From Devosia sp. Root413D1 (GTDB taxonomy: Bacteria > Pseudomonadota > Alphaproteobacteria > Rhizobiales > Devosiaceae): DNA of 64,000 bases. Each line of letters starts with the position of its first letter. Positions within the stretch are counted from its first letter, which is position 1. The notes beneath the pieces are model-generated. The model was given only the letters and a program-made list of their open reading frames with translations, had not been told where the DNA came from and did not search any database. Both the position numbers and the translations under genes were made by a program. Positions 55,736 through 64,000 of the stretch are shown one piece after another. Location: contig NZ_LMEA01000011.1 of the NCBI RefSeq assembly GCF_001425235.1, forward strand, positions 682,001 through 746,000, in the 5' to 3' direction.

Positions 55736-58700
55736 ATGTCGATCAAAGCCGCGATCTATCACCTGACGCACTACAAATACGACCGTCCGGTCGTCCTCCA
55801 GCCCCAGATCATCCGGCTCCAGCCCGCCCCGCAATCAAAGACCAAGGTGCTGAGCCATTCGCTGCGGGTCTCGCCGGCGAACCACTTCGTCAACCTGCAG
55901 CAGGACCCCTACGGCAATTACCTCAGCCGCCACGTTTTCCCGGAGCCGGTCACCGAGCTGAAGATCGAGGTCGATCTCGTCGCCGACATGACGGTCTACA
56001 ACCCGTTCGATTTCTTCGTCGAGGAGCGGGCCGAGACCTGGCCGTTCGAATATCCCGAAGAGCTGCGCGACGATCTCTCCATCTACATGAAGCCGCAGCC
56101 GGCGGGCCCGCTGCTCACCGAGTTCCTGCGCGGCGTCGACCGCACGCCGATGAACACGGTCAATTTCATCACCGCGCTCAATGCCCGGGTGCAGCGCGAG
56201 ATCGGCTACATCGTCCGGCTCGAAACCGGCGTGCTCGAACCCGAGGAAACGCTGACCCGCGCCCAGGGCTCGTGCCGCGATTCAAGTTGGCTGCTGGTGC
56301 AGGCGCTGCGCCATCTCGGCCTCGCCGCGCGCTTCGTCTCGGGCTACCTGATCCAGCTGAAGCCCGATCTCGTCTCGCTCGACGGGCCGGCGGGCACCGA
56401 CCACGATTTCACCGACCTCCACGCCTGGTGCGAAGTCTATCTGCCCGGCGCCGGCTGGGTCGGGCTCGACCCCACCTCCGGGCTCCTGGCCGGCGAGAGC
56501 CACGTGCCGCTCGCTGCCACCCCGCATTATCGCAACGCCGCGCCGATCTCCGGCTTCACCAGCTTCGCCAATGTCGAATTCGCCTTCGACATGAAGGTGA
56601 GCCGCGTCGCCGAGCACCCGCGCATCACCATGCCGTTCTCCGACCAGAGCTGGGATCGGCTCAACGCGGTCGGCAAAAGGGTCGACGAAGAGCTGGTGGC
56701 GAGCGATGTCCGCCTCACCATGGGGGGCGAGCCGACGTTCGTCTCGATCGACGATTTCGAGGCCGGCGAGTGGAATGCCGATGCGGTCGGCCCGACCAAG
56801 CGGGCCAAGGCCGATGCGCTGATCCGGCGGCTGCGTGAACGCTTCGCGCCCGGCGGTCTGCTGCATTACGGCCAGGGCAAGTGGTACCCGGGCGAAACAC
56901 TGCCGCGCTGGACCTTCTCGCTCTACTGGCGCCGCGACAACCAGCCGGTGTGGCGCGACGAGACACTGTTCGCCCATGAGGGTGTGCCCACCGAAGCCAA
57001 GCCCGGCGACGACCAGCGCCTGCTCGCCGAAATCGCCGCCAATCTCGGTGTCGGCACCGAAACCATCGACGCCGCCTATGAGGATCCGGGCGATTGGCTG
57101 GTGAAGGAAGCTCGCCTGCCGCCCAATGTCGACCCGGCCAATTCCGAGCTCGCCGACCCCGAGGCGCGGGCCCGCATGGCGCGGGTGTTCGACAACGGGC
57201 TGAACAACCCCACCGGCTATGTGCTGCCGGTGCAGCGCTGGAACGCCCTGCCCGACCGCAACAACCGCTGGATTACCGAGAAATGGCGGACGCGTCGTGG
57301 AAAACTGTTCCTCGCCGCCGGCGACTCGCCGGTCGGCTACCGCCTGCCGCTGAGTTCGCTGAAGCATGTGGCGCCCACCGCCTATCCGCATGTGGTGCCG
57401 CGTGATCCGCTGATCGCGGTGCTCGAGCTGCCCGACGTCGAGGAGCTGCTACAGCAGCCTGTAGAGGTCCGCATCGGCCACCACGCCCAGCCTTCGACCT
57501 TCACTGCCGACCCGACGATCTCCCAGGAGATCACCGAGCAGGTGCTGGACGAGATCGACTCGACCGTGCGCACCGCCATCACCGTGGAGCTGCGCGAAGG
57601 CCGGCTCTGCGTCTTCCTGCCGCCGGTTTCGACAGTCGAGGATTATCTCGAGCTGATCGCCGCCTCCGAGGAAGCGGCGAAAACCCTCGGCCTCCCCATC
57701 CATGTCGAGGGTTATGCGCCGCCTTACGACCCCCGCCTCAACGTCATCCGCGTCGCGCCCGACCCCGGCGTCATCGAAGTGAACATCCACCCGGCTTCGA
57801 GCTGGGAGGAGTGCGTCGCCACCACCACCGCCGTCTACGAAGAAGCGCGGCAGGCCCGGCTCGGCGCCGACAAGTTCATGATCGACGGCAAGCATACCGG
57901 CACCGGCGGCGGCAACCACGTGGTGGTCGGCGGTTCGACCCCGGGGGATTCGCCGTTCCTCCGCCGCCCCGATCTCCTCAAGAGCCTGATCCTCCACTGG
58001 CAGCAGCATCCGGCGCTGAGCTACCTGTTCTCCGGGCTGTTCATCGGCCCCACCTCGCAGGCGCCGCGCCTCGACGAGGCCCGGCACGACAGCCTCTATG
58101 AGCTCGAAATCGCCATGAAGCAGGTACCGGCGCCGGACGACGGCCCGGCGCCGCGCCCCTGGCTGGTCGACCGGCTGTTCCGCAACCTGCTCGTCGATGT
58201 CACCGGCAACACGCACCGCTCGGAAATCTGCATCGACAAGCTCTATTCGCCCGATGGCCCGACCGGCCGGCTCGGGCTGGTCGAGTTCCGCGGCTTCGAG
58301 ATGCCGCCCAATGCCAGGATGAACCTCGCGCAGCAATTGCTGGTCCGCGCCCTGATCGCCCGCTTCTGGAAGGCGCCCAAGCAGGGTAAGTTCACCCGCT
58401 GGGGCACGACGCTGCATGATCGCTTCATGCTGCCGCACTTCGTCTGGGCCGATTTCCTCGATGTGCTCGGCGACCTCAGGGACAACGGCTTCGACCTCGA
58501 CCCCGAATGGTTCGCGGCGCAGCTCGAATTCCGCTTCCCGTTCTGCGGCGAGGTGGAGGTTGAGGGCATGAAGCTCACCCTCAACCAGGCGCTCGAGCCC
58601 TGGCATGTGATGGGCGAGCAAGGCGCCATCGGCGGCACCGTACGCTTCGTTGATTCATCGGTTGAACGCCTTCAAGTAAAGCTCGAAGGCCTCAACCCCG

Positions 58701-59077
58701 GCCGCTATCAGGTCACGGCTAATGGCCGCGCCGTGCCGCTGACCCCAACCGGCGATGCCGGCGTCGCCGTGGCCGGCGTTCGCTACAAGGCCTGGCACCC
58801 CGCCTCGGGCATGCACCCGGTGCTGCCGGTCAACGCGCCGCTGCATTTCGATATCTACGACACCTGGTCAGCCCGCTCGATCGGCGGCTGCACCTACCAT
58901 ACGGCCCACCCGGGCGGCCGCAATTACGAGACGTTCCCGGTCAACGGCAACGAAGCGGAGGCACGGCGCCTCGCTCGGTTCGTACCGAGCGGCCATACAC
59001 CGGGGGCGTTCGTGCCGCCGACCGAGGAACGCTCGGCGGAATTCCCGCTGACGCTGGATTTGCGGGTGCCGGTGTAG
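55736..59077 (+). CDS. Large transglutaminase family protein with DUF2126 domain
   Basis: 1113 residues. Residues 1-90: bacterial transglutaminase N-terminal domain ([20 protein letters not shown]). About 150-260: transglutaminase core with the Cys in [20 protein letters not shown], the His in [15 protein letters not shown] and the Asp in [11 protein letters not shown], so the triad is complete. The remaining 800 residues are DUF2126 (start [20 protein letters not shown]). These giant proteins occur with ATP-grasp/alpha-E genes, and a peptide-modifying role has been proposed from genome context. No signal peptide. First gene of a three-gene cluster. Confidence 0.9.
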   Translation: MSIKAAIYHLTHYKYDRPVVLQPQIIRLQPAPQSKTKVLSHSLRVSPANHFVNLQQDPYGNYLSRHVFPEPVTELKIEVDLVADMTVYNPFDFFVEERAETWPFEYPEELRDDLSIYMKPQPAGPLLTEFLRGVDRTPMNTVNFITALNARVQREIGYIVRLETGVLEPEETLTRAQGSCRDSSWLLVQALRHLGLAARFVSGYLIQLKPDLVSLDGPAGTDHDFTDLHAWCEVYLPGAGWVGLDPTSGLLAGESHVPLAATPHYRNAAPISGFTSFANVEFAFDMKVSRVAEHPRITMPFSDQSWDRLNAVGKRVDEELVASDVRLTMGGEPTFVSIDDFEAGEWNADAVGPTKRAKADALIRRLRERFAPGGLLHYGQGKWYPGETLPRWTFSLYWRRDNQPVWRDETLFAHEGVPTEAKPGDDQRLLAEIAANLGVGTETIDAAYEDPGDWLVKEARLPPNVDPANSELADPEARARMARVFDNGLNNPTGYVLPVQRWNALPDRNNRWITEKWRTRRGKLFLAAGDSPVGYRLPLSSLKHVAPTAYPHVVPRDPLIAVLELPDVEELLQQPVEVRIGHHAQPSTFTADPTISQEITEQVLDEIDSTVRTAITVELREGRLCVFLPPVSTVEDYLELIAASEEAAKTLGLPIHVEGYAPPYDPRLNVIRVAPDPGVIEVNIHPASSWEECVATTTAVYEEARQARLGADKFMIDGKHTGTGGGNHVVVGGSTPGDSPFLRRPDLLKSLILHWQQHPALSYLFSGLFIGPTSQAPRLDEARHDSLYELEIAMKQVPAPDDGPAPRPWLVDRLFRNLLVDVTGNTHRSEICIDKLYSPDGPTGRLGLVEFRGFEMPPNARMNLAQQLLVRALIARFWKAPKQGKFTRWGTTLHDRFMLPHFVWADFLDVLGDLRDNGFDLDPEWFAAQLEFRFPFCGEVEVEGMKLTLNQALEPWHVMGEQGAIGGTVRFVDSSVERLQVKLEGLNPGRYQVTANGRAVPLTPTGDAGVAVAGVRYKAWHPASGMHPVLPVNAPLHFDIYDTWSARSIGGCTYHTAHPGGRNYETFPVNGNEAEARRLARFVPSGHTPGAFVPPTEERSAEFPLTLDLRVPV

Positions 59078-59079
59078 GC

Positions 59080-59228
59080 GCTGACTGAGAGAGACGGCCC
59101 CCTCCCATCCTCCCCCATGAAGGGGGAGGTGCCTCGCCGGTTCACATGGCACGATCGAGCGACAGCCTCGACTCTTCACCTCCCCCTTCATGGGGGAGGC
59201 CGGGAGGGGGCCGTCTGCTTCAGTCAGC
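59080..59228. repeat. Long inverted repeat, family B copy 3
   Basis: GCGCTGACTGAGAGAGACGG and CCGTCTGCTTCAGTCAGC arms with CTCCCCCAT/ATGGGGGAG stems, inside the transglutaminase gene cluster. Confidence 0.8.
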
Positions 59229-59305
59229 ACACTCTCCCCCAATCTTACCCATTCCCGCCAATTCCCCCTTGCCATTCCACCCGCATCCGCTAGCGCTATT
59301 TCCCC

Positions 59306-61708
59306 ATGGATAAGCGGAATCAACGGCAGGTCAGGAAGCGCGGGGCGCCGAGCCTTGTTGCCGACTACAAGCTGTTGCCGGGTGTTCCGGACGAAATGAT
59401 CGACGCCGCGGGGCAGATCCGCCCGAGCTGGGCGCCGCTGATTTCGGCGCTCGAAGAGCTCGGGCATGAGGAACTCGGCGGGCGCTTCGAGCGCGCCGAC
59501 CAGTATCTGCGCGATGCCGGCGTCTACTATCGCAAATATGATGGCGCCGAGGGCAAGGAGCGCGCCTGGCCGCTGGCGCATGTGCCGCTGATCCTCGATG
59601 AGAGCGAGTGGCTCACCATCACGCACGGCCTGACGCAGCGCGCCGAGCTGCTCGAAACCATCGTTGCCGACATCTACGGCACCAACACGTTGGTGCAACG
59701 TGGCCTGCTGCCGCCCGAACTGATCGCTCGCAACGACGAGTTCTTGCGGCCGATGGTCGGGGTGCGGCCGGCCAGCGGCCATTTCCTGCATTTCTGCGCC
59801 TTTGAGCTCGGCCGCGGCCCGGATGGCGGCTGGTGGGTGCTGGGCGATCGCACCCAGGCGCCGTCAGGCGCCGGCTTTGCCGTCGAGAACCGCGTCGCCA
59901 CCACCCGCGCCCTCTCCGATATCTATGGCGAGATGCATGTGCATCGGCTCGCCGGGTTCTTTCGCGGCTTCCGCGATGCGCTGACCGGCATCGCCACCGA
60001 TGGCAGGGTCGGCATCCTGACGCCGGGCCAGCACAACGAGACCTATTTCGAGCACGCCTATATCGCCCGCTATCTCGGCTTCACCCTGCTCGAGGGCGAG
60101 GACCTGGTGGTCGACAACGGCCAGGTGATGGTGCGCACCGTCTCCGGCCTGCAGCCGATCAGCGTCCTGTGGCGGCGCATGGATGCGAGCTTCGTCGATC
60201 CGCTGGAGTTGCGCTACGACAGCCATATCGGCACGCCCGGCCTCACTGAAGCGCTGCGCCAGGGCACCATCTCGATGGTCAACGCGCTGGGCACCGGCAT
60301 CCTCGAGACCCGCGCCTTTTCGGCCTTCATGCCCAACCTCTGCCGGGCGCTGACCGGGCGCGAGCTCGAGCTGCCCTCGATCGCCACCTGGTGGTGCGGC
60401 GGTGCGGCCGAACGGCAGCACGTCATCGACAATTTCGACACCATGATGGTCGGCTCGGCCTTTGCCACCGGCCTCGCCATCGAGGATCAGCGCGGCACCG
60501 TGGTCGGCGGCGCGTTGCCCGAGGCCGAGCGGCAGGCGCTGCGCGCCCGGCTCGAGGCCGAAGGCGGCCGCTTTGTCGGCCAGGAGCAGGTGCAGCTCTC
60601 CACTGCCCCGGTCTATGTCGGCGGCAAGCTTGAGCCGCGGCCGATGACGCTGCGCGTCTATGCTGCCCGCACCCGCGATGGCTGGACGGTGATGCCCGGC
60701 GGCTTCGCCCGGGTCGGCTCGACCCAGGATTCAACCGCCATCGCCATGCAGCGCGGCGGCCAGGCGGCCGACGTCTGGGTGGTCAGCAAGCAACCCGTCG
60801 AGCGCGTCACGCTGCTGCCGACCGAAGGCGAAAAGCTGGTCCGCATGTCCTCGGGGAGCCTGCCGAGCCGGGCTGCCGACAACCTGATCTGGCTCGGCCG
60901 CTATGCCGAACGCTGCGAGGCCATGGTGCGGATACTTCGCGCCTACAACGCACGGCTGGCCGAGATCTCCAACACCGACCAGGCGATCCTCAAAGATACC
61001 CGGGCCTATCTCGATGGCATCGGCGTCGATGCCGAGGTGCCGCTGCCACCGGGCCTGCTCGCCGCCATCGACAGCGCCGTGCACAGCGCCAGCCAGATCC
61101 GCGACCGCTTCTCGCCCGATGGTTGGCTGGCTCTGACCGATTTACGCAAGACCGCCAGAAGCTTCTCGCAGCGCGTGCTGCCCGGCGACGATGCGACCCG
61201 CGCCATGACGGTGCTGCTGCGCAAGCTCGCCGGCTTTTCCGGCCTCGTGCATGAAAACATGTACCGCTTTGCCGGCTGGCGCTTCCTCGAGATCGGCCGC
61301 CGGCTCGAGCGCGGCATCCAGATCGCCCACAGCGTCGCCTGGTGTACGCGCAAGGGCGCGCCCGAGGGGGCGCTCGACTTGCTGCTCGAAGTCGGCGACA
61401 GTGTCATGACGCATCGCCGCCGCTATGCGGTGAGCGCCGGGGTCAACTCCTATGTCGATCTCCTGGTGCTCGATCCGCTCAACCCGCGCTCGGTGCGCTT
61501 CCAGATCGCCGAACTCTACCAGCAGCTCGAGCAACTGCCCGGCGGCCTCGAGGACGGGCATTTGTCGATGGCGGCGAAGGCAGCATTGACGCTCGATACC
61601 GAGCTCCGCGTCACCGAGCCCGAGGACATGACGACGTCGAAAATCAACCGGCTGGGCATCGAGATCGGCAATCTCGCCGGGCTCATTGCCGACGCCTATT
61701 TCGTCTGA
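59306..61708 (+). CDS. Circularly permuted ATP-grasp / alpha-E domain fusion protein
   Basis: 800 residues. Residues about 20-480 are the circularly permuted type-2 ATP-grasp domain (VGVRPASGHFLHFCAFELGR, LGDRTQAPSGAGFAVENRVA, LTPGQHNETYFEHAYIARYL, LPSIATWWCGGAAERQHVID). About 500-795 is the all-helical alpha-E domain (LPSRAADNLIWLGRYAERCE, NMYRFAGWRFLEIGRRLERG). In many genomes these are two genes; here they are fused. ATP-grasp enzymes of this type are predicted to form amide or peptide bonds; alpha-E function is unknown. A plain ATG start with weak ribosome-binding sequence. Confidence 0.9.
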   Translation: MDKRNQRQVRKRGAPSLVADYKLLPGVPDEMIDAAGQIRPSWAPLISALEELGHEELGGRFERADQYLRDAGVYYRKYDGAEGKERAWPLAHVPLILDESEWLTITHGLTQRAELLETIVADIYGTNTLVQRGLLPPELIARNDEFLRPMVGVRPASGHFLHFCAFELGRGPDGGWWVLGDRTQAPSGAGFAVENRVATTRALSDIYGEMHVHRLAGFFRGFRDALTGIATDGRVGILTPGQHNETYFEHAYIARYLGFTLLEGEDLVVDNGQVMVRTVSGLQPISVLWRRMDASFVDPLELRYDSHIGTPGLTEALRQGTISMVNALGTGILETRAFSAFMPNLCRALTGRELELPSIATWWCGGAAERQHVIDNFDTMMVGSAFATGLAIEDQRGTVVGGALPEAERQALRARLEAEGGRFVGQEQVQLSTAPVYVGGKLEPRPMTLRVYAARTRDGWTVMPGGFARVGSTQDSTAIAMQRGGQAADVWVVSKQPVERVTLLPTEGEKLVRMSSGSLPSRAADNLIWLGRYAERCEAMVRILRAYNARLAEISNTDQAILKDTRAYLDGIGVDAEVPLPPGLLAAIDSAVHSASQIRDRFSPDGWLALTDLRKTARSFSQRVLPGDDATRAMTVLLRKLAGFSGLVHENMYRFAGWRFLEIGRRLERGIQIAHSVAWCTRKGAPEGALDLLLEVGDSVMTHRRRYAVSAGVNSYVDLLVLDPLNPRSVRFQIAELYQQLEQLPGGLEDGHLSMAAKAALTLDTELRVTEPEDMTTSKINRLGIEIGNLAGLIADAYFV

Positions 61709-61719
61709 GGAGGCGGGCC

Positions 61720-62598
61720 GTGCTCTACGACGTCCGGCTCGAACTGCACTACGACTACAAGGCCTCGGTGCATGGCGACCGCCACCTGGTCCGCGTCGCC
61801 CCGATCTCCATACCCAATGCGCAGCGGGTCATCGCCTCATCGCTGTCGTTCGAACCCAGGCCCGAGCAGGAAACCACCTTCGCCGACTATTTCGGCAACC
61901 TCGTCACCACCATCGCCTATGCCGGCCGGCACGATCATCTCGATGTGCGGCTGAGCGCCAGGGTGCAGGTCGAGGATCTGGCGCGCCCGGTCGATCTCTC
62001 CCCTACCCTCGGCGGATTGAAGCAGGAACTGGCGACGCTCTGGTCGGTGGCGCCGGATTCGCCGCAGCATTTTCTTTCCGCCTCGCCGCGTATCCCGCTC
62101 GCCCTTGAGATCACCGATTATGCCCGAAGTTCGGCTGCCGGCGACCAATCGGTCTACGCCACGGCCATGGATCTTTGCCTGCGCATCCATCGTGACTTCA
62201 GCTACGACAAGGACGCCACCAAGGTCGATACCGGCCCGGTCGAGGCGTTTGCGCTGAAGCGCGGCGTCTGCCAGGATTTCGCCCATGTGATGATCGCGGG
62301 GCTGCGTGGCCTCGGCATCCCCGCCGGCTATGTCTCGGGGTTCCTGCGCACCATTCCGCCCAAGGGCAAGCCGCGTCTCGAGGGCGCCGACGCCATGCAT
62401 GCCTGGGTACGCGTCTGGTGCGGCCAGCATTCGGGCTGGCTCGAGTTCGACCCCACCAACGCCATGCTGGCCGGCCCCGACCACATCACCATCGGCCACG
62501 GCCGCGACTATTCCGACATCTCCCCGATCGTCGGCGTGCTGCGCACCAGCGGCGGCCATACGGCCAAGCAATCCGTGGACGTGGTGCGGGTGGAGTAG
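61720..62598 (+). CDS. Transglutaminase-like cysteine protease family protein
   Basis: 292 residues from GTG at 61720; GAGGAGG lies 6 bases before it and the gene starts 11 bases after the ATP-grasp stop. N-terminal domain MLYDVRLELHYDYKASVHGD-like (first residue GTG-encoded), then the core with Cys in LKRGVCQDFAHVMIAGLRGL, His in ADAMHAWVRVWCG and Asp in WLEFDPTNAML. The triad is intact. It should act with the ATP-grasp/alpha-E protein and the large transglutaminase, possibly cutting or cross-linking the product. Confidence 0.9.
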   Translation: MLYDVRLELHYDYKASVHGDRHLVRVAPISIPNAQRVIASSLSFEPRPEQETTFADYFGNLVTTIAYAGRHDHLDVRLSARVQVEDLARPVDLSPTLGGLKQELATLWSVAPDSPQHFLSASPRIPLALEITDYARSSAAGDQSVYATAMDLCLRIHRDFSYDKDATKVDTGPVEAFALKRGVCQDFAHVMIAGLRGLGIPAGYVSGFLRTIPPKGKPRLEGADAMHAWVRVWCGQHSGWLEFDPTNAMLAGPDHITIGHGRDYSDISPIVGVLRTSGGHTAKQSVDVVRVE

Positions 62599-62619
62599 CG
62601 CTTTAGGCACCGGGCTCTC

Positions 62620-62825
62620 CGCAATCCTCCCCCGCGTGGCGGGGGAGGGGGACCAGCGAAGCTGGTGGAGGGGGCGGCCAAACCAACCGGCGACTCTTGC
62701 TTCCCCCTCCACCGCCTTCGGCGGTCCCCCTCCCCCGCCACGCGGGGGGCAAGAGTCGCCGGTTGGTTTGGCCGCCCCCTCCACCGCCTTCGGCGGTCCC
62801 CCTCCCCCGCCACGCGGGGGAGGAT
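62620..62825. repeat. Composite direct and inverted repeat
   Basis: A 46-base unit (CCCCCTCCACCGCC... to ...CCACGCGGGGG) occurs twice, at 62703-62748 and 62775-62820. A 28-base unit at 62673-62700 (GGCGGCCAAACCAACCGGCG...) recurs inverted at 62749-62776 between the direct copies. It lies downstream of the transglutaminase gene. The gene-free stretch is 62599-62970. Confidence 0.85.
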
Positions 62826-62868
62826 GCTGCACCACCAACGCCCCTTCCCACACTTTTCACCCCGCCCC

Positions 62869-62893
62869 GGAACCAATTCTGGGGGCCCTCGTT
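62869..62893 (+). promoter_or_regulatory. EcfG-type general stress promoter
   Basis: GGAAC (62869-62873), exactly 16 bases, CGTT (62890-62893): the consensus of the alphaproteobacterial general stress sigma factor EcfG. About 78 bases upstream of the 55-residue gene. Confidence 0.7.
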
Positions 62894-62970
62894 ATTTGGC
62901 TGACGCGCCAACGAGGCGGCGTGTCTACCGGCCCTCCCTCCGGTAGCACCATGAAAAAGGAACGAGAGCG

Positions 62971-63138
62971 ATGACCCGACTTGAGATCGCCAACCTCGAA
63001 CATGCCGCCCGCACGGCCGTCGTTTGGATCCCCGAAGGATATGATGGGCGTACGCACTACGGAGCAGTCCTCGCAGCGATCGTCCCTGCTGCAGGTATTC
63101 TCGCCGTAGCCGCCACCCTCCTCCTGTCAGTCCTCTAG
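62971..63138 (+). CDS. Small membrane protein (55 aa), stress cluster
   Basis: 55 residues: a soluble N-terminal half (MTRLEIANLEHAARTAVVWI) and a C-terminal membrane helix (AAIVPAAGILAVAATLLLSV). AGGA lies about 10 bases before the ATG. A 7-codon mini-frame beginning at 62951 ends with its TGA overlapping this ATG. It is followed 12 bases later by the DUF3309 gene and preceded by an EcfG-type promoter. No family recognised. Confidence 0.6.
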   Translation: MTRLEIANLEHAARTAVVWIPEGYDGRTHYGAVLAAIVPAAGILAVAATLLLSVL

Positions 63139-63150
63139 GAGACCCAGCCT

Positions 63151-63309
63151 ATGACCTTGAGCACGATCATCATCATTCTGCTGATCCTGCTGTTGATCGG
63201 CGCCATACCGGCCTGGCCCTACTCCCGCTCCTGGGGAGCTTACCCCTCCGGTATTCTTGGCGTCGTGCTCGTCATCGTCATCATCCTCGTGTTGATGCGC
63301 GTATTCTGA
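63151..63309 (+). CDS. DUF3309 family small membrane protein
   Basis: 52 residues: two hydrophobic helices (STIIIILLILLLIGAIPAW and GILGVVLVIVIILVLMRVF) joined by the conserved YSRSWGAYPSG loop of DUF3309. AGGAG lies 9 bases before the ATG. Such proteins are common in rhizobia and often stress-induced; function unknown. The upstream EcfG-type promoter should serve it. Confidence 0.85.
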   Translation: MTLSTIIIILLILLLIGAIPAWPYSRSWGAYPSGILGVVLVIVIILVLMRVF

Positions 63310-63351
63310 CGAGCTTCGCGAGCCAAGGTCGCCCCCTTGCGGCTCGCCATC

Positions 63352-63381
63352 GCACCCCAGTTCGCCCCCGGACTGGGGTGC
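63352..63381 (+). terminator. Hairpin terminator after the DUF3309 gene
   Basis: GCACCCCAGT (63352-63361) pairs perfectly with ACTGGGGTGC (63372-63381), followed by a short T-rich stretch (ACTCTTTGT). Confidence 0.7.
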
Positions 63382-63430
63382 ACTCTTTGTGGGCACCAAT
63401 CGCCCGATAGCCCCAGAAATCAAGGGGTTC

Positions 63431-63455
63431 GGAACTCAAGCGCCAACCGCGCGTT
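63431..63455 (+). promoter_or_regulatory. Second EcfG-type general stress promoter
   Basis: GGAAC (63431-63435), exactly 16 bases, CGTT (63452-63455), 29 bases before the YqjD-like start codon. Confidence 0.75.
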
Positions 63456-63484
63456 GAACCCCCATCACATGAGGAGCGACCATC

Positions 63485-63880
63485 ATGGCATCCACCACCG
63501 ACATGGCCCCCAATCGTACCGCCGCAGCCGCCAAGGCACCGGCGCGCCGCGCCGCCAATGGCCCGCGCCGCGCTGCGGCGCGCCAGAGCCAGAGCCGCGA
63601 GGACGATCTCTCGGCCCAGGTGCAGCAGTTGCAATCCGACCTCAAGTCGATTGCCGCAACGCTGGCCAGCCTCGCCGAGGACAAGGTTCACGACGCGCAG
63701 AAACTTGCCAAGCGCGAGGTGAAAAACCTGGCCAACTCTGGCCAGAGCGCTATCGAGGACGTGCAGGACGAGTTCGGCCAGCTCGAAAAGCAGATCAAGG
63801 ACACCATCCGCGAAAAGCCGCTGACCGCTGTCGCCGGCGCAATTGCGCTGGGCTTCGTTCTCGCCGTCGTTTCGAGGTAG
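63485..63880 (+). CDS. DUF883/YqjD-ElaB family membrane-anchored protein
   Basis: 131 residues: an Ala/Arg-rich disordered start, a long amphipathic coiled-coil (LSAQVQQLQSDLKSIAATLA through GQLEKQIKDTIREKP), and one C-terminal helix (LTAVAGAIALGFVLAVVSR). This is the YqjD/ElaB layout; those proteins bind ribosomes and the inner membrane in stationary phase in E. coli. GAGGAG precedes the ATG. An EcfG-type promoter lies directly upstream, and a YqjE-like gene follows after 5 bases. Confidence 0.85.
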   Translation: MASTTDMAPNRTAAAAKAPARRAANGPRRAAARQSQSREDDLSAQVQQLQSDLKSIAATLASLAEDKVHDAQKLAKREVKNLANSGQSAIEDVQDEFGQLEKQIKDTIREKPLTAVAGAIALGFVLAVVSR

Positions 63881-63885
63881 CCCCT

Positions 63886-64000
63886 ATGCACCTCCTCGCT
63901 TTGGCGGCGTCGGTCCTCGGGATCGAGGTCGACGAGTTGCTCGAGCATTTCAAGAACAACGCCATGGCCTGGTCGGCCGTGGCGCTCTTTGCCTTGATCG
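63886..64000 (+). CDS. YqjE-like / phage holin superfamily membrane protein, N-terminal part
   Basis: Only the first 38 codons lie in the window: MHLLALAASVLGIEVDELLE, then FKNNAMAWSAVALFALI, the start of a membrane helix. Position after a YqjD-like gene and this beginning fit the YqjE-type (holin superfamily) partners of yqjD. Truncated by the window end, so the call is tentative. Confidence 0.6.
   Translation, partial: MHLLALAASVLGIEVDELLEHFKNNAMAWSAVALFALI

Noticed and set aside
57449-58621. 390-codon minus-strand frame inside the large transglutaminase gene
   Set aside because: Antisense shadow; the opposite strand has recognisable domains throughout.

Overview
The window is high-GC (roughly 65%) and densely coded, with periplasmic binding protein ABC transporters, rhizobial trehalose (thu) and ChvE-type sugar loci, EcfG-type stress promoters, and many GC-rich intergenic inverted repeats. 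Together these point to an alphaproteobacterium of the Hyphomicrobiales, most likely Devosia or a close relative (inference; no rRNA or marker gene is present). No rRNA, tRNA, CRISPR array, prophage or insertion sequence was seen.

Layout. 1-4.6 kb: end of a nucleoside deaminase, a nucleoside phosphorylase preceded by two very small genes, a secreted intradiol dioxygenase, and a DEAD-box helicase. 5.1-6.6 kb: a ribbon-helix-helix protein followed by a DUF4097 beta-ladder protein, with helically phased TGACGTCA palindromes directly upstream. 6.6-10.1 kb: a reactive-chlorine defence locus (molybdenum reductase, cytochrome b, Met-rich periplasmic protein, ECF sigma factor, NrsF-type anti-sigma factor) with two divergent GTAACC-N16-CGAA promoters. 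10.1-15 kb: a ThuA-like protein with an intrinsic-terminator-like leader, a secreted 5'-nucleotidase, a GNAT enzyme, a GlsB-type membrane protein and an APH-type kinase. 15.2-24.1 kb: thuR and thuEFGK-thuA-thuB-thuB2 for trehalose-type disaccharides, with three LacI-type operators. 24.2-27.5 kb: PP2C-like protein, secreted esterase, and a LysR regulator divergent from a PACE efflux pump.

27.7-32.8 kb: imelysin, di-haem oxidoreductase, imelysin and DUF1513 genes (iron-acquisition type). 33.1-37.0 kb: a four-gene ABC importer of unknown substrate. 37.3-41.5 kb: sulfurtransferase and GH38 alpha-mannosidase. 41.9-47.1 kb: chvE-gguA-gguB with a divergent GntR regulator. 47.3-54.6 kb: a YdcSTUV/PatD-type polyamine uptake and degradation operon behind a LysR gene, with a run of hairpins between the binding-protein and ATPase genes. 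55.7-62.6 kb: a transglutaminase / circularly permuted ATP-grasp plus alpha-E / transglutaminase cluster. 62.9-64.0 kb: small stress membrane proteins (DUF3309, YqjD-like, YqjE-like) behind two exact matches to the EcfG promoter.

Most intergenic gaps carry inverted repeats from a few recurring families. The most system-like loci are the RHH-DUF4097 pair with its operator array, the chlorine-defence locus, and the transglutaminase/ATP-grasp cluster.
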